Source: Candidatus Alistipes stercoravium
Lineage (GTDB): Bacteria > Bacteroidota > Bacteroidia > Bacteroidales > Rikenellaceae
NCBI GenBank assembly: GCA_019119615.1
Contig: DWWQ01000017.1
Location: 1 to 41,692, forward strand
Direction: 5' to 3'
DNA: 41,692 nt
Shown here: piece after piece, positions 33,172 through 40,709 of the stretch
Layout: each line of letters opens with the position of its first letter
Position numbering within the stretch: position 1 is the first letter of the stretch
The notes under the pieces: generated by a model
The model's input: the letters and a program-made list of their open reading frames with translations, nothing else
What the model was told of the DNA's origin: nothing
Database searches by the model: none
Translations under genes and position numbers: made by a program

Positions 33172-34662
33172 TTATTTACCGGTGTTTTCGGCCCGCAGGG
33201 GGTTGTTCAGCACAAACTGGCAGAACTCGTGGTAGAGCTCGCGGTCCACGGCGCTCTGCGACTGCGAGAGCAGCACCAAGGCGTTCGTACCGTGGTAGTA
33301 GGCCAGCGGCTGCGAGCCGTAGACCCCGCTCGAAATGGCGCCCTGCATGTATTCGCGGAAGCGCTTGCGGTAGACGTCGCTCCCGGCCTGCGATTCAAGC
33401 ACCGTGTGCTCGAACTCGAATTCCATGGCCAGATCCGCCGCCTTGACATCGGCGAAGAACTGCGACAGCGGCCGCTTGTCGGCCTCCCAGTAGTAGTTGG
33501 GCTGCATGTAGGCATAGTCGATGCCGAGCGACTTCCAGCGGTTGTAGCCCGTAGCCCGGTTGTAGGGAACCCAGTTGAGCGACTCATTGAGCGCATGCAG
33601 GTACTCCGCCACGCGCGGGATGATCTTGTCGGCCTCCTTGTACTTGTAGTTGAAGTCGCCGGGATCCGCGGCCAGCTCCTCCGAGAGGATGTAGAAGCCC
33701 GCCAGCTCGATGTACCGGTAGCCGGCCGCATCGAAACGCGCGCGCACCTGGTCGATATACCACTTGTAGGCCGTGATGCGGTCCTCGTAGTTCGAGAAGT
33801 CGAGCTTCTTGCCGTTCACCTCGCCCCAGTAGACCGTCGTCGAGGAGGTGTCGCCGTACTGCAGGAAGTAGATCGGGTCGGGAAGCACCATCACCACCTT
33901 GCGCTTCGAGGGGGGCGTACCCAGCCGTTTGGCAGCTGCGGCAACGGCCTCTTCGAGGGCATTGACGCCGCTATCGGCACCGAACCAGTAGTCGATCAGG
34001 TAGTTCCACTGCTCGCGGTCGGCCGAGTAGCCCGTATCGCGCAGCACGCCGATCATGTAGGTGTAATCGACCCGTCCGGGAACATCCGTATCCTGCGACT
34101 CGAGGAAAAGGAAGCTGTCGAAGAGCCAGTGCTCCCTGCCCGCCTCGTCGGTGTAGCTCACCAGCGGCGCGAAGCGATCCGCCTCCCAGAGGTAGGGCGT
34201 GCGGTGGTGGCTGCCGCCATAGCAGAGCACCATGTCCGTGTAGGAGAGGATGCCGTCGCGGGCGCTCTCCCAGGCGTAGGGCACCGGGTCGGAGTAGGTC
34301 GTCGTGAACTGCAGGCTCTGCAGGGCGCTGTGGCGGCCCTGTTCGTCGCAGACCGCGGCGAAGACCGTGTAGGGGATCATCGGTTCGAGCCCCTCGATCG
34401 TTACCCGGTGGTCGGCGTACCGCGCACCCCGCTCAAGCAGCGTCTCGACGGTGATCTCCTGCGCCTCCTTCGTCGGAAGGCACAGCACCTTCGCATAGGA
34501 GGCGTTGAGCCACTGTATGTCGAGCGTGATGTGGTTGCCGCCCGTCGAGGCGATCTTCATCTCCAGCGCGGGACGGCGCGACGTGCCGCCCGCATCGTTT
34601 CCATTGCCGCAGCAGGCCAGCGAAAGCAGGCACAGAAGCGGCGTGATAATCCAGCGTATCAT
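33172..34662 (-). CDS. DUF4855 lipoprotein with FN3-like N-terminal domain
   Basis: The protein has 496 residues and the same layout as its downstream neighbour: lipobox LSLACCG (Cys 17 or 18), an FN3-like domain at about 30-125 (GLEPMIPYTVFAAV), then the DUF4855 barrel with LCYGGSHHRTPYLW, WLFDSFLFLE (Ser in place of the usual Gly), KVVMVLPDPI, strand 4 ELAGFYILSE (E328), strand 6 AYMQPNYYW, strand 7 AMEFEFEH (E414), strand 8 LAYYHG, and the end FVLNNPLRAE. Divergence is concentrated in loops, consistent with different binding sites on one fold. It lies 28 bases after the next upstream copy. Confidence 0.82.
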   Translation of the reverse strand: MIRWIITPLLCLLSLACCGNGNDAGGTSRRPALEMKIASTGGNHITLDIQWLNASYAKVLCLPTKEAQEITVETLLERGARYADHRVTIEGLEPMIPYTVFAAVCDEQGRHSALQSLQFTTTYSDPVPYAWESARDGILSYTDMVLCYGGSHHRTPYLWEADRFAPLVSYTDEAGREHWLFDSFLFLESQDTDVPGRVDYTYMIGVLRDTGYSADREQWNYLIDYWFGADSGVNALEEAVAAAAKRLGTPPSKRKVVMVLPDPIYFLQYGDTSSTTVYWGEVNGKKLDFSNYEDRITAYKWYIDQVRARFDAAGYRYIELAGFYILSEELAADPGDFNYKYKEADKIIPRVAEYLHALNESLNWVPYNRATGYNRWKSLGIDYAYMQPNYYWEADKRPLSQFFADVKAADLAMEFEFEHTVLESQAGSDVYRKRFREYMQGAISSGVYGSQPLAYYHGTNALVLLSQSQSAVDRELYHEFCQFVLNNPLRAENTGK

Positions 34663-34690
34663 ATTCGTTTTTCGGGTTTTGTTCGGTTTT

Positions 34691-35878
34691 TTATGGACGG
34701 TTCTCCTCCCGCAGCGGGTTGTTCACCACAAAGCGGCAGAATTCGTGGAAGAAGGCCCGGTCGACGGGATCCTCCGAGACCCACAGGTCGTAGAGCGACA
34801 TGTAGCCCTGGTAGTAGGCCAGCGGCTGCGTGCCGTAGATGCCGTACCGGCGCGCTCCCCGCATGTAGTCGCGGAAGCGCTCGCGGTAGGCGCCGCTCCC
34901 CTCGCGGGCGTTGAGAATCGAGGATTCGAACTCGAACTCGATGCTCGTGCCGAACTCCAGGATCCGCCGGCAGGCCGTATCGACGTCGTTCTCGGGTTTC
35001 CAGTAGTGGTTGAGCTGCAGGTAAACCTTGTCGAAGCCGAACTTCGGCCAATCCTCATAGCCCCGGGCGTCGTAGAAGGGGATCCAGTTGAAGGTGTAGT
35101 TCAGCCCGTGGAGGTAGTCGGCGATCAGCGGCAGCAGCACGTCCGAACGCGTCAGGTAGTAGCTGTACTCCGTGTCCTGGGGCTGGGCGATGTTCTCGCG
35201 CAGCCAGTAGAAACCCGCCAGCTCAAGATGCCGGTACCCCGCGCGGTCGAAACGCTCGCGCACCTGGTCGATAAACCACCGGCAGGCCTCGAAACGGTCC
35301 TCCGTCCTGCGGAAATCCAGACGCCGACCCTCCAACTCGCCCCAATAGGTCGTCGAGGTCATCGAGTCGATCCAGTGGTGGTAGATGATCGGGTCGGGGA
35401 TCATCATGACCACACGCCGCTTCGTGGCGGGCTTGCCGAGGCGCTTCACGGCCGCATGCACCGCGCGGTCGAGCGCCGCAAGGTTCCGCTCCCCGTCGAA
35501 CCAGTAGTCGAGCAGATTCTCCCACTGCGCCCGTCCGGCCGAGAGGCCCCGGTCGCGCAGTACGCCGGTCATGTAGGTGTAGTTGCGCTTGTCGGGACGG
35601 TCCATGTCCTGCGATTCGAGGAAGATGAAGCCGTCGAAGAGCCACTGCTCGCGGCCCGTCGTATCGACATAGGTAACGTAAGGTTCGAAATGCGCCTCGT
35701 CCCAGGCGTAGGGTTTGCGGTGGTGGCTCTGGCCGTAGCAGAGCACGGCGTCCGTGGGGATCAGCCGCCCGGTGCGGCTGCGCTCCCACGCGTAGCGTTT
35801 GGGCGACTTTCCCGAAACGGGAAGCACGGACAGCGCAACGGCCGCCAGCAGCACGGTGAAAAGGAGTTTTCTCGGCAT
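34691..35878 (-). CDS. DUF4855 protein without FN3-like domain
   Basis: The protein has 395 residues. The start MPRKLLFTVLLAAVALSVLPVSG looks like a cleavable or uncleaved signal; no lipobox Cys is seen, so it may be periplasmic rather than lipid-anchored. The DUF4855 barrel begins almost at once: LCYGQSHHRKPYAW, WLFDGFIFLE, VVMMIPDPII, YWGELEGRRLDF, strand 4 ELAGFYWLRE (E228), strand 6 VYLQLNHYW, strand 7 SIEFEFES (E314) and strand 8 LAYYQG, ending FVVNNPLRE. It lies 42 bases after the first copy. Confidence 0.82.
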   Translation of the reverse strand: MPRKLLFTVLLAAVALSVLPVSGKSPKRYAWERSRTGRLIPTDAVLCYGQSHHRKPYAWDEAHFEPYVTYVDTTGREQWLFDGFIFLESQDMDRPDKRNYTYMTGVLRDRGLSAGRAQWENLLDYWFDGERNLAALDRAVHAAVKRLGKPATKRRVVMMIPDPIIYHHWIDSMTSTTYWGELEGRRLDFRRTEDRFEACRWFIDQVRERFDRAGYRHLELAGFYWLRENIAQPQDTEYSYYLTRSDVLLPLIADYLHGLNYTFNWIPFYDARGYEDWPKFGFDKVYLQLNHYWKPENDVDTACRRILEFGTSIEFEFESSILNAREGSGAYRERFRDYMRGARRYGIYGTQPLAYYQGYMSLYDLWVSEDPVDRAFFHEFCRFVVNNPLREENRP

Positions 35879-35920
35879 CTTTTCGGTCGGTTTCTTCGGT
35901 GGTTCTTAATTATACAAACG

Positions 35921-37132
35921 TTATTTTTCGGTTTTTACTGCGTCGCGCAGCGGATTTCCGAGGATGAAGTCGCGCAGCTCGCCGTAGAGCGCACGGTCCT
36001 CGGCGTCGGTCGAGGTGGCCAGGTCGTAGAAGCCGTTCGTGCCGTGGTAGCAGGCGAAGGGCCGCGTGCCGTAGATCCCCTTCTCGCGGGCATAGCGCAG
36101 GTAGTTGCGGAAGCGCTCGCGGAAGGCCGCGCTCCCCTCGCGGGCGGCGAGCAGCGTGGGCTCGAACTCCAGCTCCATGCCCACGCCCAGCGTGTCGATC
36201 TGCCGGCAGACCGACTCCATGTCGCGCTCGGCCTTCCAGTAGTGGTTGGGCTGCAGCCACACCTGGTCGAAGCCCCACTCGGGCCAGACGTCGTAGCCGC
36301 GCGAGCCGTAGTAGGGGATCCAGTTCCACGAGTAGCCCAGCGCGTGGAGGTAGTCGGCGATGCGCGGCACGAGCAGGTCGGAACGCGTCAGGTGGTAGCT
36401 GTATTCGGTGTCGCAGGGGCGCGTAACGATCTCGCGGATCCAGTAGAATCCCGCCAGCTCGATGTGGCGGAAACGGCCCGCGGCAAAGCGCTCGCGCACC
36501 CGGTCGATATACCACTTGCAGGCGGCCAGGCGGTCCTCCGTCGAGCGGAAGTCGAGCCGGCGGCCCTCCACCTCGCCCCAGTAGTCGGTTGCGGAGGTCG
36601 TGTCGGCGTAGTTGCGGTAGATCACCGGGTCGGGAAGCATCATGATGACGCGCCGCTTTGCGGGCGGCTCGCCGATGCGCGCCGCGGCGGCTTCGACCGT
36701 GCGGTCGAGGGCCTCGAAGCCGTTGCCGGCGGCAAACCAGTAGTCGAGCAGCTCCTCCCACTGCGCCCGGCCGGCAGCCGGGGCGTTCGGATTGCCCGTC
36801 TCGAAGGCCCAGGTCGCCCCGTCGGGACGCGCCGCATCGACAAACTCCAGGAAGATGAAGCCGTCGAAGAGCCACTGCTCGCGGCCCGCCGAGTCCACAC
36901 AGGTTACATAGGGCACCAGGCGCTCCCCGTCCCACAGGTAGGGCGTACGGTGGTGGCTTCCGCCATAGCACAGCACGGCATCCGCGGTCGTCAGCAGCTC
37001 CTTGCGGCCTCGCTCCCAGTCGTAGCGCCGCACAGCCCCGTCGGAGGAACCCCTGCCGCCCCGGCAACCGAACGCGGCGAGCGCCGCGGCAACCAGAGCC
37101 ACATGGATGAATTTCGAAAGAATGCGAATCAT
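35921..37132 (-). CDS. DUF4855 lipoprotein (first copy of the array)
   Basis: The protein has 403 residues from ATG 37132; an upstream TTG at 37144 is less likely. Lipobox LAAFGC puts the acylated Cys at 23. The DUF4855 barrel follows without FN3: LCYGGSHHRTPYLW, WLFDGFIFLE, VIMMLPDPVI, YWGEVEGRRLDF, strand 4 ELAGFYWIRE (E234), strand 6 VWLQPNHYW, strand 7 GMELEFEP (E320) and strand 8 FACYHG, ending FILGNPLRD. It is closest in layout to the 34.7-35.9 kb copy. It is separated from the SusE-like gene by a strong hairpin. Confidence 0.82.
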   Translation of the reverse strand: MIRILSKFIHVALVAAALAAFGCRGGRGSSDGAVRRYDWERGRKELLTTADAVLCYGGSHHRTPYLWDGERLVPYVTCVDSAGREQWLFDGFIFLEFVDAARPDGATWAFETGNPNAPAAGRAQWEELLDYWFAAGNGFEALDRTVEAAAARIGEPPAKRRVIMMLPDPVIYRNYADTTSATDYWGEVEGRRLDFRSTEDRLAACKWYIDRVRERFAAGRFRHIELAGFYWIREIVTRPCDTEYSYHLTRSDLLVPRIADYLHALGYSWNWIPYYGSRGYDVWPEWGFDQVWLQPNHYWKAERDMESVCRQIDTLGVGMELEFEPTLLAAREGSAAFRERFRNYLRYAREKGIYGTRPFACYHGTNGFYDLATSTDAEDRALYGELRDFILGNPLRDAVKTEK

Positions 37133-37157
37133 TGTCCTGTCCAATTTTCCTTTTCAT

Positions 37158-37203
37158 AAAGATCCCGTTGTGAAGGTCTTTGCGGCCCCACAACGGGATC
37201 TTT
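37158..37203. promoter_or_regulatory. 15-bp hairpin between surface-binding and DUF4855 genes
   Basis: AAAGATCCCGTTGTG (37158-37172) is perfectly complementary to 37189-37203, with a 16-base loop. On the minus strand the stem ends in TTT then ATGAAAAGG, too short a T run for an efficient terminator. It is better read as a partial terminator, processing site or mRNA-stabilising hairpin that sets unequal expression of Sus genes and enzymes. Confidence 0.6.
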
Positions 37204-37229
37204 CTATTAAGAATCAGCGGTTAAAGGCA

Positions 37230-38666
37230 TCAGAGGCCCTCGCCCCAAACATCGGCTAACTTACCTCCTCCGCAAGGTGAAGGCGCGGCGCCGTTATCGC
37301 GGGTCGGCTCACACCGATTGATTTGGAACTTCAGATATCGGCCCACAGCTACCTTCTGCACGGGGTAATCGTAAGTCAGATCGGGATGATCCTTAGAAGT
37401 AGCCGTATTTGCTTCAACACAATAGGTGTAGTCGCGCATGCCGGATGCCACCTTCGTCCACTGGGTGTTTGCACCGTCATAGCTTTCCGAAACGTAGATC
37501 TCATAATCACGGTACGAACCCTGGAAGTTAAAAGAGTCAGCGATCAGGAAATTCGTGAAGATGTGGGCGGCACCCATATCGGCTACGAAGACCATCGGGA
37601 ACTCGTTCTGGTCATTACCATTGATGTAGGGAATCCATTCGTTCGTCAAGCTACCGTCGAACAGACGTGAACCCGTATACATGGCGTTTCCGGGATTGGT
37701 GGGGCCATAAGCCCATCCGATCTCCTCACCTTCGAGCAACTCCCACGGTCCCTTGATCTCGCTGTTCTTGACCGGGATGTAGACAACCTCGGTTGCCACG
37801 TTCACACCCGTCGTTGCCGACGTGATGCGCACCGGAATCAGGATACCGTTGTCGAGTTTGTCGAGGCTCGACAGCAACTTGTCGAGGTTGAGCTGGCAGC
37901 CGAAGGGTGCCGAAGTCTCACCGCTCTTGATCACCGACGAGGCGGCCATCATCGTAGCGAAACCGTCGGCGGGAGCCTCGAACGAGGTGCCGTTGGCGGC
38001 ATTGTAGGCATCAACCAGCGACGGATCGGTATCGATGGCATACTTCACCTCCACGTCCATCGTCGATACGGGTACACTCAACGAAACATTGCCGTTGTAA
38101 ACGAACGCGCCGTCCACCGAAGAGGTCGCACCCGTCTCGAGCAGAGCCATCGAAACATCGGCCAGTTGCAGGTTCAGCAGCATCAGGCCGCGATCCTCCG
38201 ATACGGGAACATCACTGGCCGTGGAGACCAGCTGCACGGGAATCACATAGTCCGTATCGGGATCAAGGGCTGCTACGGAAGCCATGTCCCAGGTGATCGT
38301 CGCGAACTTGCGAATCTCGTCCTTCGAGAAGTTCAGCTGCTTGGTCTCGAACGTATAGCAGTTCTCGGGAAGAGCCACATAGTTCGTCTCGTTGGCCGTG
38401 TTGTAGGCAGCCAGCGCGCTCTCCGAAGCCTCCAGACGCACCGTCGTCGAGGAGAGGCCCTTGCCGTTCTTCACTACGGGGAAGACATACTTCTCATCGT
38501 AAACCGGGATGGTGAAGTAACCCTTGGCCTCCTCCCAGGTTCCGTCGGAATCGACATACGAGATGCTGTCGTCTACCATGTAGTTGTTGCGGTCGTCCTT
38601 GCAGGCCCCCATGACGGCCGGAACCACCATGGCGACGAGCAACAATTTCCAAATATTTATTTTCAT
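37230..38666 (-). CDS. DUF1735/discoidin-like surface glycan-binding lipoprotein
   Basis: The protein has 478 residues. Lipobox VMGAC puts the acylated Cys at 22. Two DUF1735-like repeats follow (residues about 45-170 and 175-300), each with the A-Y-N-A/T-A/N-N pattern: LAAYNTANETNY and VDAYNAANGTSF. The C-terminal 160 residues have an F5/8 type C (discoidin) look: SRLFDGSLTNEW, FVADMGAAHIFTNFLIADSF, RDYEIYVSESYDG and VGRYLKFQINRC. This is the SusE-position protein, exposed on the cell surface and binding glycan for SusC/SusD. It follows SusD by 19 bases. Confidence 0.88.
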   Translation of the reverse strand: MKINIWKLLLVAMVVPAVMGACKDDRNNYMVDDSISYVDSDGTWEEAKGYFTIPVYDEKYVFPVVKNGKGLSSTTVRLEASESALAAYNTANETNYVALPENCYTFETKQLNFSKDEIRKFATITWDMASVAALDPDTDYVIPVQLVSTASDVPVSEDRGLMLLNLQLADVSMALLETGATSSVDGAFVYNGNVSLSVPVSTMDVEVKYAIDTDPSLVDAYNAANGTSFEAPADGFATMMAASSVIKSGETSAPFGCQLNLDKLLSSLDKLDNGILIPVRITSATTGVNVATEVVYIPVKNSEIKGPWELLEGEEIGWAYGPTNPGNAMYTGSRLFDGSLTNEWIPYINGNDQNEFPMVFVADMGAAHIFTNFLIADSFNFQGSYRDYEIYVSESYDGANTQWTKVASGMRDYTYCVEANTATSKDHPDLTYDYPVQKVAVGRYLKFQINRCEPTRDNGAAPSPCGGGKLADVWGEGL

Positions 38667-38685
38667 AATCGTTCAGGCGTTTTGG

Positions 38686-40695
38686 TTAGAATCCTAAGTT
38701 CTGGGTCATGTTGGTCATCTCGGCCAGCGTTCCCGAGTAGATCGGGCAGAGGTAGTCCTTGTCGCGGAATACGTTGGGCGCATTGATGATGATACCCGTC
38801 TTGCGTGCGTAAGACTCCTCATAGGTCTTGGCATCGCAGGCCAGCGAATACCACGGACCGGGATACTCCTCCTTGGCGATCATCCAGCGGCAGGCGTCGT
38901 AGTGGCGGTGTGCCTCGAAGGTGAACTCCACCATGCGTTCGCGCTGAATGCACCAGCGGAGCAGCTCCTTGTCGTTCTCGATGCCCGGATAAGCCTCCTC
39001 GATGTTGTTCAGACCGGCACGGTTGCGCACCTTGTTCAGGTACTCGCAAGCGGCGGCGGCATCACGCTGCGGCTTCTCGTTGCAGGCCTCGGCATAGTTC
39101 AGGTAGATCTCCGCCATACGGAAGGCCGGGTAAATCCACTTCAGACCGATAACGGGACCGTAGGTCGTACCCGAATCGAACCACAGGCCGGCCGGATAGG
39201 CACGGCGCCAGGCGTAGCCCACGCGGATGCAGTTGCCCGAAGCACTGTAGGGCGAGGTAGCCTCGGTGCTGTTGTAGCAGGTGAACTTCTTGTTCTGTGC
39301 CTGATGCGGCCAGTAGAAGCCGTTGGGCACCACGTTGGCGTAGTAGCGCGGCTCGCGGCCGACACAGGAGTTATGCGCCTTGATCGTCGGGCGCCACTCG
39401 GGATAGATCGGGTCCACATACTGCTTGTAGTTGTCCGTAAAGCCCTCGGCCTCATAGCCCGACTCGGTGTCGATAATGGGCTTCGACATGTCGTTCTCGC
39501 CCTCGTAGCCCTTGACCGGATAACGACCCGTCTCCCACATGGCGTAGGTGTCGATCAGCTTGAGCGAAGGAGCCGAACCACCGAAAGCGGCGTAGAAACC
39601 GAAGTTGGGCGGAAGGGCCGGAACCATCGTACCGCCGACACCACCCAGGTAGTCGTAACCCGACGTGGCGTTGGTGTAGGAGTTCGACGTACGCCACCAC
39701 CAGCCCCAGATGGTCTCGTTCGACCAGGTGCCGTTGTTCTGCCATACGAGCTGATAGGAACGCATGGCGTTGAGGAACTTCGCATCCTCGTCGGTAATCG
39801 TCGTGCCGTTGGCTACCACCGAGTTGTCCTGAACGAGCGAGTACTTGTTCATCTTGATCACCTCGTAGGCGGCGTCGGCAGCCTTCTGCCACTTCTCGGG
39901 ATCCTCCTGCTGCGGGAAGAGGTAGTCGCCGTAGAGGTTCTTCATCTGGCCCTTGTAGATGTCGGCACCGTTGTAGAGCGGCGAGGCGGCATAGAGCAGC
40001 ACGCGCGAACGCAGCGCCAAAGCGGCACCCTTCGTGGCACGGCCCATCCACGTCGTGGCATCGAGACCGATCTCCGTAATGTCCGTCGGCAGGATCTGGG
40101 CAACCTCCCAAAGCTCCTTCTCGATGAAGTCGATATTCTGGTCTACCGTGTGGCGGTCGATCGTCGCGGGATCAATCTCCTCGTCGGGAGTCTGGTCGAA
40201 CCACAGGAAGACCGGTCCGTACTGACGGAAGAGGCAGAAATAGTAGTATGCACGCAGGAAACGGGCCTCGGCCTTCATCATCGCGATCTCCTCGGGAGAG
40301 TCCTTCGTATTCTTGTCGATGTTGTTCAGGAAGATCGTACACTGGTTGATCGCAATGTAGAAACGATCCCAGAAACCGTAGTTGGCCAGCCCGTTCGGCG
40401 TAGCGCTCGAATAGTTGCCCGTACGGTAATTGATGTAATAGACCCACTGGTAGAAGGAGTACGAACTCTCGTCGGAACGGGCCGTGCCCCACGCACCGTG
40501 GCTGCCGATAATCTCCTCCTCGATGGGAATATAGGAATAGATATGCCGCAGGTAGTTGTGCGCCGTATTCGACTGGCTGAAGACATCGTCCAGATTGGCC
40601 TGGTCGTCGAGCTCCACCTCGAAGTACGAATCGCAGGAGGTCAGCGAGAAAGCCAGCGCCAATACCGACATTGCCAATATTTTCAGGTATTTCAT
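38686..40695 (-). CDS. SusD/RagB-family outer-membrane lipoprotein
   Basis: The protein has 669 residues from ATG 40695; an upstream TTG at 40704 is possible. Lipobox LTSC (Cys near 21) anchors it in the outer membrane. It has SusD features: N-terminal DSYFEVELDD and SNTAHNYLRHIYSYIP, tetratricopeptide-like helices (EARFLRAYYYFCLFRQYGPV), and the C-terminal RMAEIYLNYAEACNEKP, LNKVRNRAGL and RERMVEFTFEAHRHYDACRW. SusD caps SusC and captures glycan; length is larger than E-type starch SusD, as in many PUL versions. Substrate cannot be read from sequence. Confidence 0.95.
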   Translation of the reverse strand: MKYLKILAMSVLALAFSLTSCDSYFEVELDDQANLDDVFSQSNTAHNYLRHIYSYIPIEEEIIGSHGAWGTARSDESSYSFYQWVYYINYRTGNYSSATPNGLANYGFWDRFYIAINQCTIFLNNIDKNTKDSPEEIAMMKAEARFLRAYYYFCLFRQYGPVFLWFDQTPDEEIDPATIDRHTVDQNIDFIEKELWEVAQILPTDITEIGLDATTWMGRATKGAALALRSRVLLYAASPLYNGADIYKGQMKNLYGDYLFPQQEDPEKWQKAADAAYEVIKMNKYSLVQDNSVVANGTTITDEDAKFLNAMRSYQLVWQNNGTWSNETIWGWWWRTSNSYTNATSGYDYLGGVGGTMVPALPPNFGFYAAFGGSAPSLKLIDTYAMWETGRYPVKGYEGENDMSKPIIDTESGYEAEGFTDNYKQYVDPIYPEWRPTIKAHNSCVGREPRYYANVVPNGFYWPHQAQNKKFTCYNSTEATSPYSASGNCIRVGYAWRRAYPAGLWFDSGTTYGPVIGLKWIYPAFRMAEIYLNYAEACNEKPQRDAAAACEYLNKVRNRAGLNNIEEAYPGIENDKELLRWCIQRERMVEFTFEAHRHYDACRWMIAKEEYPGPWYSLACDAKTYEESYARKTGIIINAPNVFRDKDYLCPIYSGTLAEMTNMTQNLGF

Positions 40696-40709
40696 ACTTT
40701 TCAACAGTT

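Noticed and set aside
37132..37144. TTG start for the first DUF4855 copy
   Set aside because: It adds only four residues before a good ATG and leaves the signal peptide unchanged, so ATG 37132 is preferred.
34505..37159. 884-residue plus-strand open frame opposite the DUF4855 genes
   Set aside because: It lies antisense to three well-supported DUF4855 genes and contains repeated imperfect copies only because the genes beneath it are paralogs. GC-rich third positions create such shadows.
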